This document shows, piece by piece, positions 18,103 to 31,508 of a stretch of 36,431 nucleotides of DNA. The first letter of the stretch is position 1. Every line of letters starts with the position of its first letter. This DNA comes from Symbiodinium natans (taxonomy: Eukaryota > Sar > Dinophyceae > Suessiales > Symbiodiniaceae), in NCBI GenBank assembly GCA_905221605.1, contig CAJNDS010001075.1:1-36431 (forward strand), given 5' to 3'. The position numbers and the translations under genes were made by a program. The notes under the pieces are model-generated. The model saw nothing but the letters and a program-made list of their open reading frames with translations, searched no databases and was not told the origin of the DNA.

Positions 18103-20923
18103 TCGAAGGCCCAGCACTAAGATGTACGTTTTGTTGCCGGGGTCTTCGAAGTGGTGCCGCAGCACTGAGATGTACGATTTGTTGCCGGTGTCTTGGTCTC
18201 GAAGTGGTGCCCCAATACTAAGAAGTACGATTTGTTGCCGGTGTCTTGTTGCCGGTGTCTTGGTCTCGAAGTGGTGCCCCAGCCCTAAGATGTGCGATTT
18301 GTTGCCGGTGTCTTGGTTTCGAAGTGGTGCCGCAGCACAAACATGTACGATTCGTTGCCGGTGTCTTGGTCTTGAAGTGGTGCCCCAGCACTAAGATGTA
18401 CGATTTGTTACCGGTGTCTTGGTCTCGAAGTGGTGCCCCAGCACGAAGATGTACGATTTATTGATGGTGTCTTGGTCTCGAAGTGGTGGCCCAACACTAA
18501 GATATATGTTTTTTTTGCCGGTGTTTTGATTTCGAAGTGGTGCCCCATTACTAAGAGATACGATTTGTTGCCGGTGTCTTGGTCTCGAAGTGGTGCCCCA
18601 GCACTAAGATGTACGATTTGATGCCGGTGTCTTGGTCTCGAAGTGGTGCCCCAACACAGAGATGTACGATTTGTTCATGGTGTCTTGGTCTCGAAGTGGT
18701 GGCCCAACACGAAGATGTGCGATTTGTTGCCGGTGTCTTGGTCTGTTGCCGGTGTCTTGGTCTCGAAGTGGTGCCCCAGCACTAACATGTACGATTTGTT
18801 GCCGGTGTCTTGGTCTCGGAGCGATGCCCCAGCATTAAGATGTATGATGTGTTTGCGGTGTCTTTGACTCGAAGTGGTGCCCCAGCACTGAGATGTACGA
18901 TTTATTGATGGTGTCTTGGTCTCGAAGTGGTGCCCCAACACGACGATGTACGATTTGTTGCCGGTGTCTTGGTCGGTTGCCGGTGTCTTTGTTTCGAAGT
19001 GGTGCCCCAGCACTAAGATGTATGATTTGTTGCCGGTGTCTTGGTCTCGAAGTGGTGCCCCAGCACTAAGATGTACGATTTGTTGCCGGTGTCTTGCTCT
19101 CGATGTGGTACCCCAGCACGAAGATGTACGATTTGTTGCCAGTGTCTTGGTCTGTTGCCGGTGTCTTGGTCTCGGGGTGGTGCCCCAGCACCACGATATA
19201 CGATTTGTTGCCGGTGTCTTGGTCTCGGAGCGATGCCCCAGCATTAAGATGTATGATTTGTTTTGGGTGTCTTTGTCTCGAAGTGGTGCCGCGGCACTGA
19301 GATGTACGATTTGTTGCCGGTGTCTTGGAAGTGGTGCCCCCGCACTAAGATGTACGGTTTGTTGCCGGTGTCTTGGTCTCGAAGTGGTGCCCCAGCACTA
19401 AGATGTACGATTTGTTGCCGGTGTCTTGGTCTCGAAAAGGTGCCCCAGCACTAAGATGAACGATTTGTTGCCAGTGTCTTGGTCTCGAAGTGACGCCCCA
19501 GCATTAAGATGTGGTGCCCCAGCACAAACATGTACGATTTGTTGCCGGTGTCTTGGTCTCGAAGTGGTGCCCCAGTACTAAGATGCACGATTTGTTGCCG
19601 GTGTCTTGGTCTCGAAGTGGTGCCCCAGCACTAAGATGTACGATTTGTTGCCGGTGTCTTGATCTTGACAGCACTAAGATGTACGATTTGTTGCCGGTGT
19701 CTTGGTCTCGAAGTGGTGCCCCAGTACTAAGATGCACGATTTGTTGCCGGTGTCTTGGTCTCGAAGTGGTGCCCCAGCACTAAGATGTACGATTTGTTGC
19801 CGGTGTCTTGGTCTCGACAGCACTAAGATGTACGATTTGTTGCCGGTGTCTTGGTCTCGAAGTGGTGCCCCAGCACTAAGATGTACGATTTGTTGCCGGT
19901 GTCTTGGTCTCGAAGTGGTGCCCCAGCACTAAGATGTACGATTTGTTGATGGTGTCTTGGTCTCGCGGTGGTGGCCCAGCACGAAGATGTACGATTTGTT
20001 GCCGGGGTCTTGGTCTGTTGGTGGTGTCTTGGTCTCGAAGTGGTGCCCCAGCACTAAAATGTACGATTTGTTGCCGCTGTCTTGGTCTCGGAGCGATGCC
20101 CCAGAATTAAGATGTATGATTTTTTCGGTGTTTGTCTCGACGTGGTGCCCCAGCACTGAGATGTACGATTTATTGACGGTGTCTTGCAAGTGGTGCCCCC
20201 GCACTAAGATGTACGGTTTGTTGTCGGTGTCTTGGTCTCGAAGTGGTGCCCCAGCACGAAGATGTACGATTTGTTGCCGGTGTCTTGGTCTCTAAGTGGT
20301 GCCCCAACACTAAGATGTACGTTTTGTTGCTGGTGTCTTCGAAGTGGTGCCCCAACACTAAGATGTATAATTTGTTGCCGGTGTCTTGGTCTCGAAGTGG
20401 TGCCCCAGCACTAAGATGTACGATTTGGTGATGGTATCTTGGTCTCGAAGTGGTGGCCCGGCACTAAGATGTACGTTTTGTTGCCGGTGTCTTCGAAGTG
20501 GTGCCCCAGCACTAAGATGTACGATTTGTTGCCGGTGTCTTGGTCTCGAAGTGGCACCCCAGCACGAAGATGTACGATTTGTTGCCGGTGTCTTGGTCTC
20601 GAAGTGGTGCCCCAGCACTAAGATGTACGATTTGTTGCCGGTGTCTTGGTCTCGAAGTGGTGCCCCAGCACGAAGATGTACGTTTTGTTGCTGGTGTCTT
20701 CGAAGTGGTGCCCCAGCACTAAGATGTACAATTTGTTGCCGGTGTCTTGGTCTCGAAGTGGTGCCCCAGCACTAAGATGTACGATTTGTTGCCGGTGTCT
20801 TGGTCTCGAAGTGGTGCCCCAGCACGAAGATGTATGTTTTGTTGCCGGTGTCTTCGAAGTGGTGCCCCAGCACTAAGATGTACGATTCGTTGCCGGTGTC
20901 TTGGTTTCGAAGTGGTGCCCCAG
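18103..20923 (+). repeat. 53-bp satellite array before element B
   Basis: Plus-oriented units matching 32820-35640 at offset 14,717. From about 19320 they also match the start of the window. It includes a 28-bp class of truncated unit (CTCGACAGCACTAAGATG, near 19815), an odd joint where AAGATG runs directly into TGGTGCCCCAGC near 19508, and a short unit near 18245 where CTTGTTGCCGG skips most of the repeat. No gene is seen. Confidence 0.96.
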
Positions 20924-20933
20924 CACAAACATG
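20924..20933 (+). repeat. Target-site duplication, left of element B
   Basis: CACAAACATG, identical to the copies at elements A and C and to 21779-21788. Confidence 0.9.
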
Positions 20934-21692
20934 GTGGCGGCGCCTGTAAGAGGCCGTGTGACTGAACACATTCTGTGTTTACATTTTTCGTGTCGAGGGC
21001 TGAAAACCCAAGTAAAACACACATTTTCGTGATCACCGCAGCATTTGCAGGGCTCGAAAACACTGAAGGGTTAGGTCATTTTTTCGGAAAAATGCATTTT
21101 CGCTCGAAAGCTGATCGTGTTTTTTGTTGTTTTTTTTCCAGGGGGTCCTTTTTCTTGAAGTTTTGGACGCGTTTTTTGCTCGAATTTGCGCTCTCGCCTA
21201 GGCGCGGGCACGTTTTGCTCATTTCCCATGTTGAACTTTCAAATGGCGATTTTCGTTTCGGGAAGTTTTTTCTGCGTTATGGCTCCGGCAGTTCAGGTTC
21301 GAAATAGTGCTCTCGCCACAGCGCAGGAATGATTTTCTGGAATTGTGCTTTGGTTGTAACCCAACAGACTTGTGCACTGGATCCTGAAAGTGGCCTCAAG
21401 TTGATTCTTCTTCAGGCTTCAAGGTTCAAAGTTTAGGGTGCAGGTTTCAGGATTTGGGTTTGCACGGATTGGACTATTCTTTTGGGTTTAAGGATCGTTT
21501 GTTTGTTGTGTTTTTTCTCGGGGGTATCGTTTTGAAGTTTCGGACACATTTTTTTGCTTGAAATTGCGCTCTCGCCTAGGCGCGGGCGCGTTTTACTTAT
21601 AAACCCCGAATTAAACAGCAAGGGTTTAGGCCTTTGGGTATTAGGGGTTCAGGCTTTGGAGTTGCAGGTGTGAAGTCCCAAGTCACGTGATT

Positions 21693-21723
<31 letters not shown>

Positions 21724-21778
21724 ACCCTGAGCCCCAGAAATTGTGGTTACTCGCACGGCCTCTTAGAGGCGCCGTCTC
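20934..21778. mobile_element. Non-autonomous TIR DNA element, copy B (845 bp)
   Basis: Same element at the same satellite site as copy A, with TIRs at 20934-20963 and 21749-21778 and internal repeats at 21110-21236 and 21490-21616. It is 59 bp shorter than A solely because its C tract is 34 bp. Two private substitutions are visible near 21518-21526 (CTCGGGGGTATCG, where A and C read CTAGGGGGTGTCG). The near identity shows recent common descent through duplication of the host array. Confidence 0.87.
21694..21727 (+). repeat. Poly-C tract of element B, 34 bp
   Basis: Short form of the tract, with a single interrupting A near its end. Copy A has 93 bp, with many A interruptions. Confidence 0.9.
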
Positions 21779-21788
21779 CACAAACATG
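21779..21788 (+). repeat. Target-site duplication, right of element B
   Basis: CACAAACATG followed by TACGATTTG, as at element A. Confidence 0.9.
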
Positions 21789-24700
21789 TACGATTTGTTG
21801 CCGGTGTCTTGGTCTTGAAGTGGTGCCCCAGCACTAAGATGTACGATTTGTTGCCGGTGTCTTGGTCTCGAAGTGGTGCCCCAGCACGAAGATGTACGAT
21901 TTGTTGATGGTGTCTTGGTCTCCAAGTGGTGGCCCAACACTAAGATGTATGTTTTTTTGCCGGTGTCTTGATTTCGAAGTGGCGCCCCATCACTAAGAGA
22001 TACGATTTGTTACCGGTGTCTTGGTCTCGAAGTGGTGCCCCAGCACTAAGATGTACGATTTGATGCCGGTGTCTTGGTCTCGAAGTGGTGGCCCAACACG
22101 AAGATGTGCGATTTGTTGTGTCTTGGTCTCGAAGAGGTGCCCCAGCACTAACATGTACGATTTGTTGCCGGTGTCTTGGTCTCGAAGTGGTGCCCCAGCA
22201 CTAAGATGTACGATTTGTTGCCGGTGTCTTGCTCTCGAAGTGGTGCCCCAACACGAAGATGTACGATTTGTTGCGGGTGTCTTGCTCTCGATGTGGTACC
22301 CCAGCACGAAGATGTACGATTTGTTGCCGGTGTCTTGGTCTCGGAGCGATGCCCCAGCATTAAGATGTATGATTTGATTTGGGTGTCTTTGTCTCGAAGT
22401 GGTGCCGCAGCACTGAGATGTACGATTTGTTGCCGGTGTCTTGGAAGTGGTGCCCCCGCACTAAGATGTACGGTTTGTTGCCGGTGTCTTGGTCTCGAAG
22501 TGGTGCCCCAGCACTAAGATGTACGATTTGATGCCGGTGTCTTGGTCTCGAAGTGGTACCCCAGCAAGAAGATGTACGATTTGTTGCCAGTGTCTTGGTC
22601 TCGAAGTGACTTCCCAGCATTAAGATGTACGACTTGTTGCCGGTGTCTTGGTCTCGAAGTGGTGCCCCAGCACTAAGATGTACGTTTTGTTGCTGGTGTC
22701 TTCCAAGTGGTGCCCCAGCACTAAGATGTCCGATTTGTTGCCTGTGTCTTGGTCTCGAAGTGGTGCCCAGCACGAAGATGTACGATTAGTTGCTGGTGTC
22801 TTGGTGTCGAAGTCCCAGCACTAAGATGTACGATTTGTTGCCGGTGTCTTGGTCTCGAATTGGTGCCCCAACACAAACATGTACGATTTGTTGCCGGTGT
22901 CTTGGTCTCGAAGTGGTGCCCCAGCACTAAGATGTACGATTTGTTGCCGGTATCTTGGTCTCGAAGTGGTGGCCCAACACTAAGATGTCGATGTGTTGCC
23001 GGTGTCTTAGTCTCGAAGTGGTGCCCCAGCACTAAGATGTCTTGGTATCGAAGTGGTGCCCCAACACTAAGATGTACGATTTATTGCCGGTGTCTTGGTC
23101 TCGAAGTGGTGGCACAGCACTAAGATGTACGTTTTGTTGCCGGTGTCTTCGAAGTGGTGCCCCAGCACTAAGATGTACAATTTGTTGCCGGTGTCTTGGT
23201 CTCGAAGTGGTGCCCCAGCACAAAGATGTACGATTTGTTGATGGTGTCTTGGTCTCGAAGTGGTGGCCCAGCACTAAGATGTACGATTTGTTGCCGGTGT
23301 CTTCGAAGTGGTGCCCCATCACTAAGATGTACGATTTGTTGATGGTGTCTTGGTCTCGCGGTGGTGGCCCAGCACGAAGATGTACGATTTGTTGCCGGTG
23401 TCTTGGTCTGTTGGTGGTGTCTTGGTCTCGAAGTGGTGCCCCAACACTAAGATGTACGTTTTGTTGCTGGTTCTTCGAAGTGGTTCCCCAGCACTAAGAT
23501 GTACAATTTGTTGCCGGTGTCTTCGAAGTGGTGCCCCAGCACTGAGATGTACGATTTGTTGATGGTGTCTTGGTCTCGCGGTGGTGGCCCAGCACGAAGA
23601 TGTACGATTTGTTGCCGGTGTCTTGGCCTCGAAGTGGTGGCCCAGCACTAAGATGTACGTTTTGTTGCCGGTGTCTTCGAAGTGGTGCCCCAGCACTAAG
23701 ATGTACGATTTGTTGCCGGTGTCTTGGTCTCGAAGTGGTACCCCAACACGAAAATGTACGATTTGTTGCCGGTGTCTTGGTCTCGAAGTGGTGCCCCAGC
23801 ACTAAGATGTACGATTTGTTGCCAGTGTCTTGGTCTCGAAGTGGTGCCCCATCACTAAGATGTACGTTTTGTTGCTGGTGTCTTCGAAGTGGTGCCCCAG
23901 CACTAAGATGTACAATTTGTTGCCGGTGTCTTGGTCTCGAAGTGGTGCCCCAGCACAAAGATGTACGATTTGTTGATGGTGTCTTGGTCTCGAAGTGGTG
24001 GCCCAGCACTAAGATGTACGTTTTGTTGCCGGTGTCTTCGAAGTGGTGCCCCAGCACTGAGATGTACGGTTTTTTGCCGGTGTCTTGTTCTCGAAGTGGT
24101 GCCCCAGTACTAAGACGTACGATTTGTTGCCGGTGTCTTGGTCTCGAAGTGGTGCCCCAGCACTAAGATGTACGATTTGTTGCCGGTGTCTTGGTCTCGA
24201 AGTGGTGCCCCAGCACTAAGATGTACGATTTGTTGCCGGTGTCTTGGTTTCGAAGTGGTGCCCCAGCACAAACATGTACGATTTGTTGCCGGTGTCTTGG
24301 TCTTGAAGTGGTGCCCCAGCACTAAGATGTACGATTTGTTGCCGGTGTCTTGGTCTCGAAGTGGTGCCCCAGCACGAAGATGTACGATTTGGTGATGGTG
24401 TCTTGGTCTCCAAGTGGTGGCCCAACACTAAGATGTACGATTTGTTGCCGGTGTCTTGATTTCGAAGTGGTGCCCCATCACTAAGAGATACGATTTGTTA
24501 CCGGTGTCTTGGTCTCGAAGTGGTGCCCCAGCACTAAGATGTACGATTTGATGCCGGTGTCTTGGTCTCGAAGTGGTGCCCCAACACAAAGATGAACGAT
24601 TTGTTGATGGTGTCTTGGTCTCGAAGTGGTGGCCCAATACGAAGATGTGCGATTTGTTGCCGGTGTCTTGGTCTGTTGCCGGTGTCTTGGTCTCGAAGTG

Positions 24701-27700
24701 GTGCCCCAGCACTAAGATGTCTTGGTCTCGAAGTGGTGCCCCAGCACTAAGATGTACGATTTATTGCCGGTGTCTTGGTCTCGAAGTGGTGGCACAGCAC
24801 TAAGATGTACGTTTTGTTGCCGGTGTCTTCGAAGTGGTGCCCCCAGTACTAAGAGGTGCGATTTACTGCTGGTGTCTTGGTGTCGATGCCCCAGCACTAA
24901 GATGTACGATTTGTTGCCGGTGTCTTGGTCTCGAAGTGGTGCCCCAGCACTAAGATGTACGATTTGTTGATGGTGTCTTGGTCTCGCGGTGGTGGCCCAG
25001 CACGAAGATGTACGATTTGTTGCCGGTGTCTTGGTCTGTTGGTGGTGTCTTGGTCTCGAAGTGGTGCCCCAGCACTAAAATGTACGATTTGTTGCCGGTG
25101 CCTTGGTCTCGGAGCGATGCACCAGAATTAAGATGTATGATTTTTTCGGTGTGTTTGTCTCGAAGTGGTGCCCCAGCACGAAGATGTACAATTTGTTGCT
25201 GGTGTCTTGGTGTCGAAGTCCCAGCACTAAGATGTACGGTTTGTTGCCGGTGTCTTGGTCTCGAAGTGGTGCCCCAGCACTAAGATGTACGATTTGTTGC
25301 CGGTGTCTTTGTTCTGAAGTGGTGGCCCAGCACTAAGATGTACGGTTTGTTGCCGGTGTCTTGGTCTCGAAGTGGTGCCCCAGCACTAAGATGTACGATT
25401 TGTTGCCGGTGTGTTGGTCTCGAAGCGGTGGCCCAACACTAAGATGTACGTTTTGTTGCCGGTGTCTTCGAAGTGGTGCCCCAGCACTAAGATGTACGAT
25501 TTGTTGCCGGTGTCTTGGTCTCGAAGTGGTACCCCAGCACGAAGATGTACGATTTGTTGCCGGTGTCTTGGTCTCGAAGTGGTGTCCCAGCACTGAGATG
25601 TACGATTTGTTGCCGGTGTCTTGGTCTCGAAGTGGTGCCCCAGTACTAAGACGTACGATTTGTTGCCGGTGTCTTGGTCTCGAAGCGGTGCCCCAGCACT
25701 AAGATGTACGATTTGTTGCCGGTGTCTTGGTCTCGACAGCACTAAGATGTACGATTTGTTGCCGGTGTCTTGGTTTCGAAGTGGTGCCCCAGCACAAACA
25801 TGTACGATTTGTTGCCGGTGTCTTGGTCTCGAAGTGGTGCCCCAGCACGAAGATGTACGATTTGTTGATGGTGTCTTGGTCTCGAAGTGGTGCCCCAGCA
25901 CGAAGATGTACGATTTGTTGATGGTGTCTTGGTCTCGAAGTGGTGGCCCAACACTAAGATGTATATTTTTTTGCCGGTGTCTTGATTTTGAAGTGGTGCC
26001 CCATTACTAAGAGATACGATTTGTTGCCGGTGTCTTGGTCTCGAAGTGGTGTCCCAGCACTAAGATGTACGATTTGTTACCGGTGTCTTGGTCTCGAAGT
26101 GGTGGCCCAACACGAAGATGTGCGATTTGTTGCCGGTGTCTTGGTCTGTTGCCGGTGTCTTGGTCTCGAAGTGGTGCCCCAGCACTAACATGTACGATTT
26201 GTTGCCGGTGTCTTGGTCTCGGAGCGATGCCCCAGCATTAAGATGTATGATTTGTTTGCGGTGTCTTTGACTCGAAGTGGTGCCCCAGCACTGAGATGTA
26301 CGATTTGTTGCCGGTGTCTTGGTCTCGAAGTGGTGCCCCAGCACTAAGATGTACGATTTGTTACTGGTGTTTTGGTCTCGAAGTGGTGCCCCAGCACGAA
26401 GATTTACGATTTGTTGATGGTGTCTTGGTCTCGAAGTGGTGGCCCAGCACTAAGATGTACGATTTGTTGCCGGTGTCTTCGAAGTGGTGCCCCAGTTCTA
26501 AGATGTACGATTTGTTGCTGGTGTCGTGGTCTCGAAGCGGTGCCCCAGCACTAAGATGTACGATTTGTTGATGGTGTCTTGGTCTCGAAGTGGTGGCCCA
26601 ACACTAAGATGTCGATGTGTTGCCGGTGTCTTGGTCTCGAAGTGGTGCCCCAGCACTAAGATGTACGATTTGTTGCCGGTGTCTTGGTCTCGAAGTGGTG
26701 CCCCAGAACAAACATGTACGATTTGTTGCCGGTGTCTTGGTCTCGAAGTGGTGCCCCAGTACTAAGATGCACGATTTGTTGCCGGTGTCTTGGTCTGTTG
26801 CCGGTGTCTTTGTTTCGAAGTGGTGCCCCAGCACTAAGATATACAATTTGTTGCCGGTGTCTTGGTCTCGGAGCGATGCCCCAGCATTGAGATGTATGAT
26901 TTGTTTTGGGTGTCTTTGTCTCGAAGTGGTGCCGCAGCACTGAGATGTACGATTTGTTGCCGGTGTCTTGGAAGTGGTGCCCCCGCATTAAGATGTACGG
27001 TTTGTTGCCGGTGTCTTGGTCTCGAAGTGGTGCCCCAGCACTAAGATGTACGATTTGATGCCGGTGTCTTGGTCTCGAAGTGGCACTAAGATGTACGATT
27101 AGTTGCCAGTGTCTTGGTCTCGAAGTGACGCCCCAACATTAAGATGTACGACTTGTTGCCGGTGTCTTGGTCTCGAAGTGGTGCCCCAGCACTAAGATGT
27201 ACGTTTTGTTGCTGGTGTCTTCCAAGTGGTGCCCCAGGACTAAGATGTGCGATTTGTTGCCTGTGTCTTGGTCTCGAAGTGGTGCCCAGCACCACGAAGA
27301 TGTACGATTTGGTGTCGAAGTCCCAGCACTAAGATGTACGATTTGTTGCCGGTGTCTTGGTCTCGAAGTGGTGCCCCAGTAATAAGATGCACGATTTGTT
27401 GTTGGTGTCGTGGTCTGGAAGCGGTGCCCCAGCACTAAAATGTACGATTTGTTGCCGGTGTCTTGGTCTGGAAGTGGTGCCCCAGCACTAATATGAACGA
27501 TTTGTTGCCGCTGTCTTGGTCTCGAAGTGGTGCCCCAGCACTAAGATGTACGATTTGTTGCCGGTGTCTTGGTCTCGAAGTGGTGCGCCAGCACGATTTG
27601 TTGCCGGTGTCTTGCTCTGTTGCCGGTGTCTTGGTCTCGAAGTGATGCCCCAGCAGTAAGATGTACGATTTGTTGCCGGTGTCTTGGTCTCGGAGCGATG

Positions 27701-27793
27701 CCCCAGCCTTAAAATGTATGATTTGTTTTCGGTGTCTTTGTCTCAAAGTGGTTCCCCAGCACTGAGATGTACGATTTGTTGCCGGTGTCTTGG
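21789..27793 (+). repeat. 53-bp satellite array after element B
   Basis: Counterpart of 2401-8370. The main difference is 35 extra bases at about 24715-24750 (a truncated unit, AGATGTCTTGGTCTCGAAG). This resembles the truncated joint at 23035-23045 and at 3650-3660. A handful of substitutions separate the two units otherwise. No gene is seen. Confidence 0.96.
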
Positions 27794-30700
27794 AAGTGGT
27801 GCCCCCGCACTAAGATGTACGGTTTGTTGCCGGTGTCTTGGTCTTGAAGTGGTACCCCAACACTGAGATGTACGATTTGTTGCCGGTGTCTTTGTTTCGA
27901 AGTGGTGCCCCAGCACTAAGATGTATGATTTGATGCTGGTGTCATGGTCAAGTGCTGCCCCAGCACTAAGATGTACGATTTGTTGCCGGTGTCTTGGTCT
28001 CGAAATGGTGGCCCAGCACTAAGATGTACAATTTGTTGCCAGTGTCTTGGTCTCGAAGTGGTGCCCCAGCACTAAGATGTACGATTTGATGCCGGTGTCT
28101 TGGTCTCGAAGTGGTGGCCCAACACGAAGATGTGCGATTTGTTGTGTCTTGGTCTCGAAGTGGTGCCCCAGCACTAACATGTACGATTTGTTGCCGGTGT
28201 CTTGGTCTCGAAGTGGTGCCCCAGCACAACGGTGTCTGGGTCTCGAAGTGGTGCCCAGCACTAAGATGTACGATTTGTTGCCGGTGTCTTGGTCTCGAAG
28301 TGGTGCCCTAGCACTAAGATGTACGATGTGTTGCCGGTGTCTTGGTCTCGAAGTGGTGCCCCAGCACTAAGATGTACGATTTGTTGATGGTGTCTTGGTC
28401 TCGAAATGCCCCAGCACTAAGATGTACGTTTTGTTGCCAGTGTCTTGGTCTCGAAGTGGTGCCCCAGCACGAAGATGCACGATTTGTTGCCGGTGTCTTG
28501 GTCTCGAAGTGGTGCCCCATTACTAAGATGTACTCGAAGTGGTACCCCAGCACGAAGATTAACGATATTTTGCCGGTGTCTTGGTTTGTTGCCGGTGTCT
28601 GGGTTTCGAAGTGGTGCCTCAGCACTAAGATGTACGATTTGTTGCCGGTATCTCGGTCTCGGAGCGATGCCCCAGCATCAAGATTATGATGTGCTTTGGG
28701 TGTCTTTGTCTCGAAGAGGCGCCAAAGCACTGAGATATAAGATTTGTTGCCGATGTCTTGGAAGTGGTGCCCCAGCACGAAGATGTACGGTTTGTTGCCG
28801 GTGTCTTGGTCTCGAAGTGGTGCCCCAACACTAAGATGTACGATTTGTCGCCGGTGTCTTGGTCTCGAAGTGGTGCCCCATCACTAAGATGTACGATTTC
28901 TTGCCGGTGTCTTGGTCTCGAAGTGGTGCCCCAGCATTAAGATGTACGATTTGTTGCCGGTGTCTTGGTCTCGAAGTGGTGCCCCAGCACTAAGATGTAC
29001 GATTTGTTGTGTCTTGGTCTCGAAGTGGTGCCCCAGCACTAAGATGTACGATTTGTTGCCGGTGTCTTGGTCTCGAAAAGGTGCCCCAGCATTGAAATGT
29101 ACGTTTTGTTGCTGGTGTCTTCCAAGTGGTGCCCCAGCACTACGATGTACGATTTGTTGCCGGTGTCTTGGTCTGTTGCCGGTGTCTTTGTTTCAAAGTG
29201 GTGCCCCAGCACTAAGATGTATGATTTGTTGCCGGTGTCTTGGTCTCGAAGTGGTGCCCAGCACTAAGATGTACGATTTGTTGCTGGTGTCTTGGTCTCA
29301 AAGTGGTGCCCCAGCACTAAGATTTACGAATTATTGCCGGTGTCTTGGTTGGTCTCGAAGTGGTGCCCCAGCACTAAGATGTACGATTTGTTTCCGGTGT
29401 CTTGATCTCGAAGTGGTGCCCCAGCACTAAGATGTACGATTTGTTGCCGGTGTCTTGGTCTCGAAGTGGTACCCCAGCACTAAGATGTACATTTTGTTGC
29501 CAGTGTCTTGGTCTCGAAGTGGTGCCCCAGCACTAAGATGTACGATTTGTTGATGGTGTCTTGGTCTCGAAGTGGTGGCCCAACACTAAGATGTCGATGT
29601 GTTGCCGGTGTCTTGGTCTCGAAGTGGTGCCCCAGCACTAAGATGTACGATTTGTTGCCGGTGTCTTGGTCTCGAAGTGGTGCCCCAGAACAAACATGTA
29701 CGATTTGTTGCCGGTGTCTTGGTCTCGAAGTGGTGCCCCAGTACTAAGATGCACGATTTGTTGCCGGTGTCTTAGTCTCGAAGTGGTGCCCCAGCACTAA
29801 GATGTACGATTTGTTGCCGGTATCTTGGTCTCGAAGTGGTGCCCCAGCACTAAGATGTACGATTTGTTGCTGGTGTCTTGGTCTGGACGTGGTGCCCCAG
29901 TACTAAGATGTACGATTTGTTGATGGTGTCTTGGTCTCGAAGTGGTGGCCCAACACTAAGATGTCGATGTGTTGCTGGTGTCTTGGTCCCCCAGCACAAA
30001 GATGTACAATTTTTGTTGATGGTGTCTTGGTCTCGAAGTGGTGCCCCAACACCAACATGTATTATTTGATGCCGGTGTCTTGGTCTCGAAGTGGTGCCCC
30101 AGCACTAAGATCTACGATTTGTTGCCGGTGTCTTGGTCTCGGAGCGATGCCCCAGCATTAAGATGTATGATGTGTTTGCGGTGTCATGGTCTCGAAGTGG
30201 TGCCCCAGCACTAAGATGTACGATGCGTTGCCGGTGTCTTGGTCTCGAAGTGGTGCCCCAGCACTAAGATATACGATTTATTGCCGGTGTCTTGGTCTCG
30301 AAGTGGTGGCACAGCACTAAGATGTGCGTTTTGTTGCCGGTGTCTTCGAAGTGGTGCCCCCAAAACTAAGAGGTGCGATTTATTGCTGGGGTCGTGGTCT
30401 CGAAGTGCCCCAGCACTAAGATGTACGATTTGTTGCCGGTGTCTTGGTCTCGAAGTGGTGCCCCCGCGCTACGATGTACGGTTTGTTGCCGGTGTCTTGG
30501 TCTCGAAGTGGTGCCCCAGCACTAAGATGTACGATTTGTTGCCGGTGTCTTTGTTTCGAAGTGGTGGCCCAGCACTAAGATGTGCGCTTTGTTTCCGTTG
30601 TCTTGGTCTCGAGGCGGTGCCCCAGCACTAAGATGTACATTTTGTTGCTGGTGTCTTCGAAGTGGTGCCCCAGCACTAAGATGTACTATTTGTTGCCGGC

Positions 30701-31268
30701 GTCGTGGTCTCGAAGTGGTGCCCCAGCACAAAGATGTACGATTTGTTGATGGTGTCTTGGTCTCGAAGTGGTCGCCCAGCACTAAGATATATGTTTTTTT
30801 TGCCGGTGTTTTGATTTCGAAGTGGTGCCCCATTACTAAGAGATACGATTTGTTGCCGGTGTCTTGGTCTCGAAGTGGTGCCCCAGCACTGAGATGTACG
30901 ATTTGTTGACGGTGTCTTGGAAGTGGTGCCCCCGCACGAAGATGTACGGTTTGTTGCCGGTGTCTTAGTCTCCAAGTTCCCCAGCCCTAAGATGTACGAT
31001 TTGTTGCCAGTGTTTCGAAGTGGTGGCCCAGCACTAAGATGTATGCTTTGTTGCCGTTGTCTCAGTCTCGAGGTGGTGTCCCAACACTAAAATGTACTTT
31101 TTGTTGCTGGTGTCTTCGAAGTGGTGCCCAAGCACAAAGATGTACTATTTGTTGCCGGTGTCTTGGTCTCGGAGCGATGCACCAGAATTAAAATGTATAA
31201 TTATTTCGGTGTCTTGGTCTCGAAGTGGTGCCCCAGCACTAAGATGTACGATTTGTTGCCGGTGTCTT
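27794..31268 (+). repeat. Single copy of the 3.4-kb segment in unit II
   Basis: Satellite corresponding to both 8371-11763 and 11764-15240 of unit I. It is the reference for which changes arose in which unit I copy: it shares the indel states of the second copy, but some point differences with the first. Confidence 0.9.
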
Positions 31269-31508
31269 GGTCTCGAAGTAAGTGGTGCCCCAACACTAAA
31301 ATGTACGTTTTGTTGCTGTTGTCTCCGAAGTGGTGCCCAAGCACTAAGATGTAAAATTTGTTGCCGGTGTCTTGGTCTCGAAGTGGTGCCCCAGCACAAA
31401 TATGTACGATATGTGATGGTGTCTTGGTCTCGAAGTGGCTACGTTTTTTTGCCGGTGTCTTCGAAGTGGTGCCCCAGCACTGAGATGTACGTTTTGTTGC
31501 CGGTGTCT
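31269..31508 (+). repeat. Satellite joining the 3.4-kb and 1,311-bp segments in unit II
   Basis: Counterpart of 15241-15480, with the same irregular units (GAAGTAAGTGG; the truncated unit before CTACGTTTTTTTGCCGG). Confidence 0.9.

Larger units (their letters stand above)
1487..20933 (+). repeat. Higher-order repeat unit I (19,447 bp)
   Basis: This is the distance from the first base of element A to the first base of element B, so it is one full period of the giant repeat. Its order of 53-bp variants is reproduced in unit II almost base for base, except where unit I holds two extra tandem duplications (about 3.4 kb and 1,311 bp). Offsets to unit II run 19,447 (element), 19,388 (after the poly-C), 19,423 (from about 5.3 kb), then 19,451-19,505 (first 3.4-kb copy), 16,028 (second copy) and 14,717 (from 16.8 kb on). 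Every step is explained by an identified indel or duplication. Confidence 0.93.
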
